Assembly (NCBI GenBank): GCA_027943335.1
Contig: BSBK01008844.1
Coordinates: forward strand, 195,001-259,000
DNA: 64,000 nt
Direction of reading: 5' to 3'
DNA from: Chamaecyparis obtusa
Lineage: Eukaryota > Streptophyta > Pinopsida > Cupressales > Cupressaceae
The notes under the pieces are model-generated. The model was given only the letters and a program-made list of their open reading frames with translations. It was not told where the DNA came from and searched no databases. The stretch's first letter is position 1, and each line of letters begins with the position of its first letter. Made by a program: the position numbers and the translations under genes. This document shows, in pieces, positions 11,156 to 23,488 of the stretch.

Positions 11156-12763
11156 CTAACCACTGCATATATGATTAACATTAGGGGTAAAAGTTGATGG
11201 TTGTCTATAAGGATTAAATCCTAATCCATACATATGATCATAAATTTCATTATCCAAAGGTACTTGTATACCTTGCTCATATTTACCACATCCTTTCCCA
11301 TTAAATCTTGACTTCTTAAGAAAATGATAACCAGAACCATATCGATCAACCATAATTAGATGGAGTCCAAGGAGTGGCATCTGTCACAATATCATAGCAA
11401 TCAAGTTTTATTGTTTCAATCATTTCTCTGATCGAGGCAGCAACAAAATTACTTTTTAGTTCCTCAAAAAATGGGGAAGGAGCAAAAACTTGTTTGTCAA
11501 ATTCACTTTGTTGCTTCATGAATTCCAAATTAGAGACCTTATATTCTCTGATGAAAGTAGGATTAAAATCCAATGTCCCCCAATCATCCTCAATCAAAGA
11601 AGAGGATGGAGCTTCAGGTTGTTGTATCCCAGGTTGTTTTTCAATCTCTTTGTTTGGTTGAAGAGGCTCATAGATTTTAGCATATTTGGTATTCAAGAAA
11701 GGATTCAGCGCATCATCCACATGTAATGTATACATTAAGTTTTTATAAATGAACCTAACCTTGCGATGAAGAGTAGAAGGAACTGCATGCATAGTATGTA
11801 ACCAAGGTCTTCCTAAAAGAAGGTTATAATTGAGAGTTCCATGCATAACATGAATAGGTGTATTTAGAATAACTGGACCAACTTTAACAAGGTAGTAATG
11901 CCCAAAGTTTTCTTTGAAATATTGTTAAATCCACGTATAGGGACATTATTACGTTGAATAGTTATGAGATCAACCTTAATTGTCTTAAGCATATCCGTGC
12001 TACAAACATTAAGCCCAAATTTTTTATCAATTAATGTTCTTCGAATGATACTTTGATTAATAGAAATAGCAACCATAAGAGCATCATATTGATTTTGCAC
12101 ATCAGGAAAAGGTAAATATTTATCAAAAAATACAATAGGAGGTACAAAAGGCATAGTATGCATGCAATCTAAAATAGAATGAATCTTCTCTTGATTAGGA
12201 GGTGAAGCAGGAAGAGTGGATAAAGCTTTTTGCAATGCCTCATGATATGTCAGGGAGGTTTGAAGTAATTCTCATAAAGATATCTTAGTAGGAGTAGCAC
12301 ATAATTGGTCAACTAAGTTATACTCCTTAAAGGTAGAAGGAAACCTAGGGGCTTGAGGAAGCATAGGTTGAGAAGGTGGTAAAGAAAATGGAATAGTAGG
12401 TTGAGGGTTATTCCTTGTGCGATAAGCATGTGAGACGGAATCAATGTTATCAAAGAAATCCAAAGGATCTCTAGGTTTACCCTTAATTGTTATGTGAGGA
12501 CATCATTTTAACATCATCAAAAGTGTAGGATATATCATTTTAGGTTTATCAATGTTGCAAATAGTGGGACATGAAGGTAACCATGCACACACCCTATGGT
12601 AAAGGTTGATTGGAGAGGTTGTGGAGGAGAGTGAAATAGGAATAGGATCATTGGAGATCTTATTCAGACAATTTTCATCCTCACTACCATGTACCTCATT
12701 AGGGAATCTATCCTCTTGTGCAATAAAAGCCTCATCAAAGTATTCAAAAGAAGAATCATACAT
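11156..12763 (-). pseudogene. Gag remnant and aspartic protease region of gypsy element 1
   Basis: The leftmost part in sense direction (12763-12272) encodes a Pro/Ser-rich, weakly conserved stretch. No capsid core or zinc knuckle is visible, so the gag is partly lost. From 12235 the protease fold appears (DALMVAISINQSIIRRTLID), then after a frameshift near 11850 YNLLLGRPWLHTMHAVPSTL (about 11770-11830), the usual C-terminal motif of plant gypsy proteases. A linker runs to GSGYHFLKKSRFNGKGCGK (about 11280-11340), also seen in element 2 near 23900. A short stretch 10862-11155 joins it to the reverse transcriptase with stops. Confidence 0.75.
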
Positions 12764-12924
12764 GTTGAATACAAAGAAATACTAAAAGCATGAAAATGTA
12801 AATTTTTTTGTATTTTAAAGAGATTTTTCAATTTTTTTTGTATTTTTGGAATATAAATGCAAGAAATATAATTTTATAAGCATGCAAGATCTGGATCTAA
12901 CACCAAAAAGAAAGAGTTGTCGTA

Positions 12925-12940
12925 AACAGGTTCACCAAAA
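12925..12940 (-). other. Primer-binding-site-like sequence, TGGTGAACCTG type
   Basis: Three bases after the 5' LTR (minus strand) lies TGGTGAACCTGTTTACG. A primer-binding site should begin with TGG, complementary to the CCA end of a tRNA. Element 2 has the matching TGGTGAACCCGTGTTAC at about 26396. It is not the common initiator-Met site, and I could not name the tRNA. Confidence 0.5.
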
Positions 12941-14533
12941 TAAATAGGGGTAAAATGGAGTTTAACAATGCATCTAACATTCCCCTAAACATATGTATGT
13001 AATTTGAATTGAAGAATTGAAAAGTAATGTAAATCTGGAAATATCTGAAATTAGATAAGATAAGATACATACCTCATAATGAAATTAATCTATAAATACC
13101 TATTTTTTTATGCCTGTGCACAGTTTCAGGAAATTCTACAACTAGATCCGGAACCAGAAAACCGCAACAAAGAAAACCCAGAAAACTTTTTCAATTCTGA
13201 GGGAGGTCGACCTTGACCCAAATAGCAAGGCACAATCTTACCCCCCATTGAAGGTTGACCTTGACCTGAAATAGCTCCGACAGAAATTTTGTTCACAGAT
13301 CCCAAAAGTTTGACGAAAAGGGTACTTAGATCCGCTCTGCAATTCTCAAAACAGGGATTGTAGATATGTGAAAATGGTGTTTTAGGGTGGCTATATAGGG
13401 TTTTTCCTTAGTCAAACCCCCATTTTGGTGATCTCTACCTCCACGAATAGCCGGATGTAATAGAATATGTGTATGTATTGAATGTGTAATGCCAAGATCT
13501 AATCGTCTAGATTGAAACCCTAGCATGAATGGCTATGAGAGAACAATCCATAGATTTGAATAAGATAAGAAAGCATACCAAGCCCCCAAGGCTAAAGTAC
13601 TCTTACCAAACTTACAATCCGTAATTTCTACCCCATAATTTTATCTTTGAATGCTTGAATATTTGATAATGGTGGATCAAGGAAGAAGGAATCTCTCTTG
13701 CTCCAAATATATGTTCACAATAGTGTGTTCACAAAAATGCTTGATGTCAAAAATGGCTTGATCTTCTATATCATCCTCTTTCAATCTTGCATCTTCACTT
13801 CACCATTGATTTCTTTCCTGAATCAATTGTGCTTCCACTTTATCGCTTGTGTTGTTCACTTGATGGATGCTTGGTGAAAATGAAGGCAAATGAGAGTCTT
13901 TATATAGAGGTTTCAAGGTGAGACTCTTAGAGTAATGTGAGGACCCATAATTAAAATTTCACCTCAAATTATGGTCCAATACAATAAAAAACTTAGGAGG
14001 AAAAAGAATTAAATGAATTTCAAATTAAAACCCTTCCACACTCAGATTTGAAAGCCCGACATTGATTGTGGGGTCCTCCAGGACCAAAATTTGAAAAGGG
14101 GGGTCAAATCCTGACAAAGGTCAAGGATGATGTCGACTATGACCTAGGTCAGGGTTGACCTTGACCTAGGTTAGGATCAACCTCGACCTTGACCTAGGGG
14201 TCCAGATCCAGCTAGAGCAAGAAACAAAAGGTCTCGGGGATGCCCAGAGACCTAGAAATGATGACAGAACAGGGCAGAGTGCTAGAGACAAGTACAAAGT
14301 CCTATGATGAACATGATGAAGGCTAGGAGGACCTATTCCTAGGTCCTGCCTAGAAAATAGAGCCATAGAGAAGGGAAATTAAGGAGAATCCTTGGGATCC
14401 TAACCCTAATTTCACCTAGAATGAAGGAATCAAGTGCAAAATGCATCCTAAATGCAAGTTTATCATGATAAATGCACTAAAAGAGGGTGCTAAACCTATC
14501 AAGATGGAAGTGCTTCCATTTTAAGATGATACA
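12941..14533 (-). repeat. 5' LTR of gypsy element 1
   Basis: It matches 2997-4536 along its length but carries about 75 extra bases near 13470-13550 that the other LTR lacks. It has the same TATA box (13898-13907) and TTGACC cluster (about 14110-14205). The right end GATACA abuts the target duplication CCAAG at 14534-14538. The inner end is TA rather than the canonical TG, a point change. Confidence 0.9.
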
Positions 14534-14560
14534 CCAAGGTGTCTATGCCATCTAATATAA

Positions 14561-14562
<2 letters not shown>

Positions 14563-14600
<38 letters not shown>
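14563..14600. repeat. (AG)19 microsatellite
   Basis: Uninterrupted AG dinucleotides over 38 bases in AT-rich DNA just right of the gypsy element. The following 14601-15130 is AT-rich with no gene seen. Confidence 0.95.
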
Positions 14601-14604
<4 letters not shown>

Positions 14605-15052
14605 TTGTTTTATAACTATGTGTAGGTTTACGTTTTCTACAGGTACAATTTTTATTTATTTTTTCTATTTAGGTAAATATTTTTTTTCTACCTATGGTTT
14701 TTAATTTTATTTACACATATCTAAATTTATGTTTTGGTTTTCTGCTTAGGGTTTTGTAATTTAATTGTGTCTAGGTTTACATTTTATTTTTTACTACCTA
14801 GGGTTAAATTAAAAGTTTTAACAATTTTCTACTTTGGTACGATAATTTACGAAGTAAATTAAAACTAAAAAGAACTAATTGAAACATAAAATATAATTAA
14901 ATTTATACAATAATTTAGAAAATAACATTAAACTACATTTTTTAATTAAAAATAACTTGAAACTACATTTTTTATGAAAAAAATAATAAAAAACAATAGT
15001 ACGTACCTAGAACAAGAAAAAAATGATAGAGCGGGTCGATAAGAGAAACTGA

Positions 15053-15290
15053 AACGGGCACCTAAGCTTTGAAAAATATGATCCCATTCTCAAAATGGTG
15101 AAAATGATAAACAAAATGGTTGAAAAAAAATAAATAGATTTGCAAAATGGGCGCCCGATTTGTAAAAATTGGGCGCCCATTTCACTTTGGGTGCCCAATC
15201 CGAAACGGGCGCTTGATTTTTCAATATGGATTGGGCTCCCCAACCTAAACGGGTGCCCAATTTGTAAAAATTGGTTGTCCGTTTCTAATA
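15053..15290. repeat. Array of GGGCGCCC-type palindromes
   Basis: GGGCGCCC occurs at 15149-15156 and 15171-15178, and GGGTGCCC at 15189-15196 and 15251-15258. Degenerate forms (GGGCGCTT near 15207, GGGCTCCC near 15234, GGGCACC near 15057) occur between, most flanked by AAATTG or its complement. The spacing is irregular (18 to 60 bases). The motif is strikingly GC-rich against its surroundings. Confidence 0.7.
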
Positions 15291-15319
15291 GCAAATTTTT
15301 TTGGAAGTGGACTTCCATG

Positions 15320-15903
15320 GAATTAGTACCCAACTTTCAACATTTACCCTCTAAAATCATACATTTTATTTTATCAATGAGTAACATATCATCAATTCAT
15401 ATAATGCAATGTATAAGGAATGACCACCATTAAATTTATAATAAACATGGTGATCTAATTTAGAATTTTCTAGTCCTAAACTCAATACATACATATCAAA
15501 TTTCTTGTACCACATCCTGGATCTACTTGATTCCATACGAATATTTCTTCAGTTTACAAACTAAATTATTTTTACCTTTTACTATATAGTGATTTGGTTG
15601 TGTCATATAAATATCCTCCAAATCACCATGAGGTAGTTTTCACATCCATTGGCTCAGCCTCTAAATCATAAGCAACAATAATAGAAAGCAAAAATCTAGT
15701 GGACACCATTTTTGCAACAACAGAAAATATCTCACCATAATCAACACCCTCAACCTAAGAGTAGATTTTGACAACCAACTTTTCTTTATACTTCTCAAGG
15801 GTAAATGCATAAAGATGGTGAACAAAATGGTTGGTATAAGGGGCCACTTTTTTCTTAAATCGTCTAAACCTGAACTTGGAGGAGCAATTTGAGACTCAAG
15901 CAC
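15320..15903 (-). pseudogene. Ty1/copia reverse transcriptase fragment
   Basis: On the minus strand a decayed copia-type polymerase can be followed in three frames: a KEKLVVK ... GVDYGEIFS-like block near 15750-15800, a block near 15560-15610 matching the copia LKKSLYGLKQ region (KLKKYSYGIKQ), and the active-site region IDDMLLIDKIK at about 15365-15400, the copia YVDDMLL box with a stop just before it. It is truncated on both sides, with no LTR found nearby. A dead relic. Confidence 0.65.
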
Positions 15904-17020
15904 TCAAAATTTGAAGATACTAAAAGAAGATGAATTGTAGTACTCTAAATCTAGTTTCTAAAATACTAAAGTTTTTCAAAAATGGAAAAAATCCTTCAAA
16001 GTTGTTCCTATTTTTTAATCAAAATATAACATAGTGTCATGAGTGTGTCGCAGTAAATTTTTAATTGCATTTAGTATTTTTAAAAACCTTTTAGTAGAAA
16101 GATAGTTAAGAGTGAGTACTAGAAGTTGTGTATTTTTCTACTTTTTTGTAGAGCGTTATTTTAATGAATTTTCAAAGGGGGCGCTTCCTAAAAATTAGGT
16201 ATATGCTCATGTGTCACATATAACTTGCACTAAACTAATAAAAAAAAAGTTCTTAAAATTGTATAGAATGACTTGTGGGAAAAAAATATATAATTTATTT
16301 CAAATTTGGAAAAGAAAGTAAAAAGTTATTAAAAATAGTATATATTGTACATGGTGAAAAGGAGAGCAAAGGCAAAGGGGTTGATTACTCCTACTTTTCA
16401 AAATTGCACATTTGGAAGGAAGATGTCTCAATAGGCTCAAGTAAGGACCTAAGCATTCAATGGGGCAGTGGTCCTTTGCTAGATATGCAATTTGAAAATG
16501 AAAAAGAGGAAAGATGCAATATAGATGAAAAAATATACGAGTAGAGAAAAAACTAGAAACAACAAACTAATAACTAACTGCTAGAAACTAGAAATGAGCT
16601 AAATTGGGATCTAGACTATTGTACTAACCAGTGATTTCAATCAAAGATGAATTTTTAGGGTACCAAACATTTTTAACATTATTTACCAAGGAAAATAACA
16701 TTTCAAATGTTCTATTCGAGATACTTTTTCTCATAATTTTTATGATTCCTCTAACTATTTCTGATATGCTTGAAAAACTTTCAAGAACTTTATAGCTTAT
16801 TTTTTCATGGATAAATGCACCAAGATGGTGTGCAAAAAAGTGGTCACCTCCTAAAAAAAACCAAAACTTTTCATAACCCAATGGAGTTATTCAAAATTTA
16901 AAAAAACTAGGCTTGGTAAAGCCAAGCCTTTGCCACAAAAAATAATATGAAAAACTTTAAGTTTTTCAAAACCCATACAGGTTTTGACTTTCATAAACTT
17001 TATTTAAAAACCTGCATTTG
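15904..17020. other. Non-coding block shared, inverted, with 38700-40058
   Basis: No convincing gene. An 89-codon frame at 16275-16544 is unrecognised and has no support. Two stretches match the block near 39700-40050 in reverse: a tract containing CTAGTTTCTAAAATACTAAAG (about 15948-15970) and one containing GAGTGAGTACTAGAAGTTGTG (about 16112-16132). It also has the same palindrome type as that block (ATAACCCAATGGAGTTAT at 16873, AAAACCCATACAGGTTTT at 16968) and a perfect 8-bp hairpin AGGCTTGG/CCAAGCCT near 16910-16930. Probably the flank of a DNA transposon family. Confidence 0.4.
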
Positions 17021-17029
17021 ACTATTTTT

Positions 17030-19250
17030 ATTCATGCCAAAACCAAGTTTGAAGGAGAGAGGAGGAAGGGAAAATGCCAAAACCTGAGCGGGTTCTTGTT
17101 GCTATTGGATTTTGTTGTCATATTGTTCCTTTTGCAAGCATGTCATGCCATCGAACAAGTAAGAATTTTTTTTAATTGTTTTTGTTTCAATTTTGCTTGA
17201 GTAGGGTTTTTTGAAGTGATTTAAGTTTTTTTAATTAATTTGATGTTAGATTCAGAAAACAATCCTTGACCATGAAAGAGATAGAAAAGACCTATTCGAA
17301 CAAATGAAAATCTTGATAATGTTGGAAATGAGAAACAAGAGATCCCTCAAAATGTATCCCCACAATAAGAAAACCATTAGCAAAACCCAAATCCAAGCCC
17401 TCTGTGTCCTCCAATAGGTCACGTTGATGCCACAAAAGAGGACCTTATCAATCACCTTCTACAAAAAGGACGTCCAAATATCCATATTGGTTAATAGGTT
17501 TAGGTCCTCTAGTTTTGAGCACCACTCATCCCTCACCACTTCCTTAGAAACAATGGCCAATAGTGTGAATGAAGTTTCTAGGGAGGTTACAACATTGGGT
17601 TCATGGAGGGATAGATGTTGTACATTTTATGCCTATGGGTTGTCATATGATCAAGTGAAAAAAAAGAGGATACTTAAAGAAGACATATGTGATCTTTTCA
17701 CTAATCATGTTAGGAGTAACTCCCTAGAAGTAACTATGAATTAGTTTTCCATATATTGGTGTGTTCATAATAGGATGAGACTTTCATTTTAGGATAGGTG
17801 GTATATGGTCTTTGACCAAGCACCCTGTAATAATTGGGAGGTGCCTTTATATTTTTTGAGAAAGCTATATTGTGAGTTTATCCTCGATGAGAATTTGAAT
17901 TACTTGGACATCTAGCAGTTACAAGGTAGAGGGAGAGGCTCTACATAGGATAGAGCTAGGGCCCATAGTGTGGTAGAGTCTTAACATAGGAGGCATCTAG
18001 CTAAAAAACCCATAGTTCATCTTGTGGTCTCGACAGTAGTGAATGATTCTATGTATTTACAGACCCTTCAGGAAGATACATCATTGACTGATGTCATTAT
18101 TGAGCATGGCACACAGTTAGCTAAGGAAAAGGGTGGATCAACACATGCACCACCTCCATCATCATTAGATAGTTCATTTGGCTCAACCCATCCCATTGAG
18201 AATATGTGCCCCAACTGTCAGGGTATATTTTGGGGTAGATACCAACATGAATGAGGATGGTTCGACATCCCATTTGTGTACACATTGTGGGAGTAGATGC
18301 CAAGCATTCATTGCTGAGGATGTGGCCCTCACAAATGACCTATTGACGATGGTGTTTTCTACAAGACAAATACATGTATGTTTATTTGTATTTTGACGTG
18401 TTATTAATTAATCACCTAAATCTTATAAAAGTAAATATTTTTTAATTTAGACATCAAATTGAATTGATATATGAATAATATGCATTGCAAGGTGCAACAA
18501 GTGATACTACTTTTACACCACAAAGTGTTTGTTTGACTAGATGTGCATAGGTGGCTTTGACAACTGAGATATATTTTTAAATATTCATAAAAATAGAATA
18601 ATTTCTTGGTGTCAATATATCTTTTCTTAATATCATGTATATTTATTTGATATTTTATAGGGCTTGTCGGGGGTTCAAATGTCCAAAGTTGATGATGTGA
18701 CACTTTCTGTGATTGAGTTTGGCATAGAGAGCTTTGTGGTATCATATTTCTCACACTTCTTTATAATTTTAATTGAACCCATGTGTTATCATATTTGTTT
18801 CTCTTATGTTAATTTTTTTTCTACTAGGTTACCCCACCTAGCTCCAAGACATCAAAATGAAAAAAGAAGTCCTCAAGGACACCCAAAGTACAAAAGGTAA
18901 TTTAGTACAATTTAAGTTTATTTGTTGAAATGGATTATGATTAAATGTGTACATGTATAATGATGAATGCACATGTCTTTTTTTTTTATATAAAAAAATA
19001 GTTGGTTCTAAAGAATTAATGAATTCACCGGATGTCGTTGATGTTCAGGAGTGAGAAAAGGTAACATTTTTATATTCACTTTTGATAGAATTCTTGTTTG
19101 TTCAAAATCTCTTAGAAATCCTTCCTCTATGACTACGATATATGTTATGATTTTCATACAAGAAATGGTCATAGCAGCCTCATCAATGATGATCCCTCCT
19201 AAGAGTACAAGAGAGCTATCTAAGGCTCACACACACACACACACACACAC

Positions 19251-19317
<67 letters not shown>

Positions 19318-19715
19318 AAACATATGGATTTAGATATGAGTACATGCATTTTTACATTTGTAGTGTTTGTCATCAGCTTTGGGTTATTAACTTGTGTTAG
19401 TTGTCTTTTACCTATTACAGATCCCTTCGCAACTTCCTATAGATTCTTTACCATTCCATTTTGTTAGGATTCCTAGCCCATGAAGGAGACCATTAGCATT
19501 ACTACATAGCCCAAGCACAGAAGAAAGAGATGAGGGAATAAAAAATTCAACTACCAATAAATTATAGTCTAGTATTTAGTTATTTTGATAGTATTTAGAG
19601 ATATGATATTTGACTTAGCATTTGAAGTGTTCTTGTACAGACACCTAGCAAGCCACATACTGCTTTGAAGAGGCTCAATTTTGATGATCCAACACGGTCA
19701 TATATATTGATAGAG
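17030..19715 (+). pseudogene. Decayed multi-exon gene with CxxC motifs, unknown family
   Basis: A first coding-like block near 17085-17160 ends at a GTAAG donor. A long exon (about 17430-18374) reads RPNIHIG-like, then SLTTSLETMANSVNEVSRE, LGSWRDRCCTFYAYGLSYDQ, CNNWEVPLYFLRKLYCEF and, after stops, two Cys pairs (CPNCQGI and CTHCGSRC, about 18205-18305). Short exons with clean splice sites follow: 18661-18738 (78 bases), 18828-18896 (69), 19002-19060, 19421 to about 19536 and 19641 to about 19710. Several stops and frame changes show it is dead. The second Cys pair resembles CTSCGDIC in the decayed gene at 1375-2687, suggesting a shared transposon family. I cannot name the protein. Confidence 0.45.
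19228..19314. repeat. Compound (CA)n-(TA)n microsatellite
   Basis: About 12 CA units (19228-19250) run into about 31 AT units (19253-19314) inside an intron-like part of the decayed gene. The open frame across it is an artefact of the repeat. Confidence 0.95.
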
Positions 19716-20933
19716 ATATATAGATGTATTTATGGTCATTAAATAATATTTATATATATTCAACATTTGTATTATATATATCAACATTGACATAAGAGAT
19801 GTCATATTTTTGTAACTCTATTATTAATTTGGCATGTATGCCATTTTTGGAAATGTACATGATTATTGTTCATTTTGATATATATGAAACTTGAAATTTG
19901 ATCCAATTTGTTCATTGTGTACATACCTTTGTACTTCAAAACTTATTTTCTTGCAATTAATCAAACATGTTTGTTCATTATTTAATATATATAATAGAAT
20001 TGAAACATGTTTATCAAAGTCATTGTGACATGGATAATGTAATCAAAGTCATATGTGACTTAATTTGATGTAATAAAGCATGAAAACCCAAAATATTTAA
20101 TGGTTTTGTCTATTATGAAAAATTGTTCTAATTGACCAAATAAAGGTCATAGGAAGATGTATAATAATGGGTGGTTTATGTGGTTGATATTTCTTATGGA
20201 TCAGTTCATGGACTATGTATATTAATGTCTAGTAATATATTTATCTATAGGAATATGATCATTTAATGGATGGTTGATGCAGAGGGAAAGGTGCTTAAAC
20301 CACTTCTAACCTAGGTTGAATCCTTTCACCAATAGGCTCCTCACAAGACACCTATTACTGAATTTTTCCAACTAGACTTGAACCAGGCTTGGAATTATCT
20401 AGATCCCTCTCCTAGGGCTCCCTCCAAGACAATCCACAACCCCACTTTATGAGTTCCTTCATCTACACTTGCATATCCACAACCTAGATTCCCTTTCATG
20501 CACTTTACCCTTAGCAAAATAAGATCTTCACTTTCACAAGACCACTATAGGCCAAAGACATCTCCCACACACTTATTATGTTCCAAAGAACCCCAAAAAA
20601 AACTTTGGATTAAAATACCCATTTTAGAGGCCTATAAGATTTCAAATTTAGGGCTATAGATTATACCAATTGAGCACTTTACCCAAAAGCCCTAGATTTT
20701 CAGATTTTAGGCTTAATTCCATGCATTTACAAAGGCATAGTATCACATCCACTTGTTCCAATCAAACCAATACTTCCAAAGGATCCTCCTTGATCCTCAT
20801 ACTCATGACCCATCATTATTTTGGGCATGTCCATGCATGCAACCTCACTACACTTCAATTCCATTCACAATTTGACTAGTCACATAGGGATGTCTAGTCT
20901 CTAATTACCTCTTGTAAGATGAAAAATATGGGA
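19716..20933. other. No gene seen
   Basis: AT-rich to 20280. Then comes a slightly more GC-rich stretch (20280-20880) with stops in every frame and no recognisable domain, possibly a worn LTR fragment. Nothing here can be supported further. Confidence 0.4.
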
Positions 20934-22345
20934 TGGGGTTTAAGACAATGTTTTGCACATAAAAGAGACCCCAAAACTGATATTTTACACATACATGAAA
21001 TTATAATGATATGGAAAGTAAATCTAGAAAGCTAATATTGAAATGAAGAAATAAAGGTACTTACCTCCAAAAAAGAATTAGCTGAAAACCCTGTCAGGTG
21101 GTCTCAGAAACTATTGATTAATGTGCCTTCAAACAGAAACTGCAAGATCTACAAAACCCAAAAATATTTTTCTTTTCTGAGGGAGGTCTTCCTTGACCCA
21201 AATGCGTGGTAAGATCTTACTCCAAAAAGTCGACCTTGACCTCCATTGCTCTGATGGAAATTCTATTCACAGATCCTAAAAGTTCGGCGAAAAGGGTATC
21301 TAGATATGCACTGATATTCATTGTTCCAGACCTGTACCTACAAGAAAAATGGTTTTTTTTTGTTGGGGGGAGGGGTTTTCTTTAGTCAAACCCCAATTTA
21401 GGAATTAACCTTGAAATTTAATTGAAATTGCAGTAGTAAACAAAGTAAATGGAATAATTCACCTTGCTTATGTTGAAATCCTTGTGGAGGATTCGAATCC
21501 TTGAATCCACAAGTATGCATGTTCCAAATAAATGTAGAATAGAATGCAGGATGTCTCAAATCAATTGTCTTTAGATATTCAACACCAATCTTGAATGGAT
21601 CTTAGATTTGGAAGAGGCTTGAATGGAAATGAATGGAGGAATCTTCAACAAGAGGGCTCCATAGAGCTTTAATCCTTCAATGGCTACTAATGGATCTCCT
21701 TGATGAATTGGATCTTGAATGCTTGAATGCTTGAAGATGAATACTTGAAGGTGTGAATGCTTTATTTCTTTCTTTCTCCTTCTTTCTTGCTTCTTGATTG
21801 CAATTGTGATTGTGAATGATAGATGTGAACAAGAGATGGAGAAAATGAGAGGAGAAGGCTTCCTTTTATAGAGATCTAGGGCACAAACTCCTAGAGAGGC
21901 TGACATATGAGAAATAAATTTCCATTGGGCCCATACCCCTAGAAATGGACCTAGATTAAATATAATTTAAGATTTTACCATTTTGAAGACCAAAACGGCT
22001 GACCTAGAAGCGAAAAAACAAATCTTTCCAAAACCTGACATCTAGAAATCATGGAACCTTGAAATTTGGACCTTGGGTCAAGGTCAAGTTCAAATTTAAC
22101 CTAGGTTAAGGTCGAGGTCATCCTTGACCCAAAAAAATTTCCTTGACCCAAAAGTCAAGAATCTCTGGATTTCAGTCCAGAATGCCAGAAAAGTGCAGAA
22201 AGAAGGTGAAAAAGGGGGCAGAATCAGGTGAAAAAGCCAGATCTAAGTTGAGGACCCATTCAAAGCACTTGACATTACCCCAAACCACTTACTCAGATGG
22301 CTAAACCAATCCTAAATGGAAGTGCTTCCATTTTCTAGCGATACA
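20934..22345 (-). repeat. 3' LTR of gypsy element 2
   Basis: It begins TGGGGTTTAAGACAATG on the plus strand and matches 26414 onward. A TATA box CTATAAAAGG (minus) is at 21862-21871 and a TTGACC/GGTCAA cluster at about 22075-22145, placed as in element 1. The outer end in element sense is TGTATCGCTAG, preceded by the purine tract AAAGTGGGTG. Confidence 0.85.
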
Positions 22346-22379
22346 TTTAACACCCACTTTAGCAAGAGTATGGACTCAA

Positions 22380-23290
22380 TGCAAATTCTTGGTAGAGGAG
22401 ATCACAAAGAAAAAGACAATCTTATTGAAATCAAAGGGACAAAGGAATCCTCAAGCCCCTAGGGACTCAAGTCTTCATCAACTCCAAGATTACAATAAGA
22501 GAGACATCACTAGAAAAAAGAGAGAAAAGGGGAGGAGAGGAGTGGCTAGTTCACCCAGTAAGATGTGTGTATCTCACTATGAACCACAAAAGGATAGGAT
22601 GGCCCACCAAGAAGAACTTGATAGTCACCCCATAAATTTGTGCACCTTCTAGAAGCTTTTTGCATGTATGTAGTGCATCTTCTGATAGCTTTTATGAAGT
22701 ACCCATGGATCCATATCCTCATATCACCATAGAATACATTTGTAAAATGCATATCTCTTCAAGATTTGGCAACTTATGTGCGTTACCCTCTGAGGATTTA
22801 GCATATTTGAAATTGAAAATGTATGTCTCTCCAAGATTTAGCAACTTATGTATGTTACCTTCTGAGGATTTAGCATACTACAAAACAAAAGGTTAGAAAA
22901 AAAATGCATAATATAGAATGAGGGAGGCCATATATATGCCCCCTCCTTAAGATGGAAAAAAAATACTATTTTGAAATGTTAAGGAAAGAAAAGAACAAGG
23001 ATAAATCCTTCTTCAACATCAAGACAATATCCATAGACAACACCCAGTCCAAGCCAAGATGTTCATAGCTCCTATGAGGCCATGAAAGGGATGAATGCAA
23101 AGAGATATCATGCAAGAAGGGAAAAAGTAACCCTTGTGAGGGATAGCACACTATTCAGCTTCCAAGGTGAGAGATTTATCAACCATGGAAACCCAATGTC
23201 AAACAATGAAATAGGTTATGATAAAGGACAAAGATCCTCAATGCAAACCAAAATTTTCATGTATGATTGGATATCACATAATAGATAGAT
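22380..23290 (+). other. Antisense open patches with a 24-codon repeat
   Basis: Plus-strand frames at 22389-22652, 22660-22896 and 23082-23288 lie where element 1 carries its antisense PMD gene. The middle one holds a 72-base in-frame duplication (22754 and 22826): SRFGNLCALPSEDLAY followed by SPRFSNLCMLPSEDLAY. No PMD motif is visible and no start or splice site can be defended. It could be a different antisense gene of this element or a chance frame. Confidence 0.3.
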
Positions 23291-23488
23291 ATTGCTTAAC
23301 CAAGGGAAAAGTGGATCTTGGAAAGACATAAAACTAGAAGGAGATGGCATCCTTTCCCCCCAAGCATAGGAACAAGGATGGAAGGGGACCTATTATATCA
23401 CTCACAACACTATACAAGACAACAAGCCCCCAAGGATTAGGCTAACATTGTTTACATAATGTGGAGCTCCATAATAGGAACATAAATG

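Larger units (their letters stand above)
2997..14533 (-). mobile_element. Full-length Tat-like Ty3/gypsy LTR retrotransposon with antisense PMD gene
   Basis: Two related direct LTRs (2997-4536 and 12941-14533) flank an 8.4-kb interior. The insertion is bounded by the 5-bp direct repeat CCAAG at 2992-2996 and 14534-14538, which proves the ends. Sense is the minus strand. The order is 5' LTR (right), a primer-binding-site-like TGGTGAACCTG at about 12937, gag remnant, aspartic protease, reverse transcriptase, RNase H, a second RNase H, integrase, an antisense gene, a purine tract AAAGTGGGGG just before 4536, and the 3' LTR. The two RNase H domains and the extra antisense gene point to the Tat lineage of Ty3/gypsy. 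All coding domains contain stops or frameshifts and the LTRs differ by substitutions and indels, including one of about 75 bases near 13470-13550, so it is an old, immobile copy. Confidence 0.92.
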
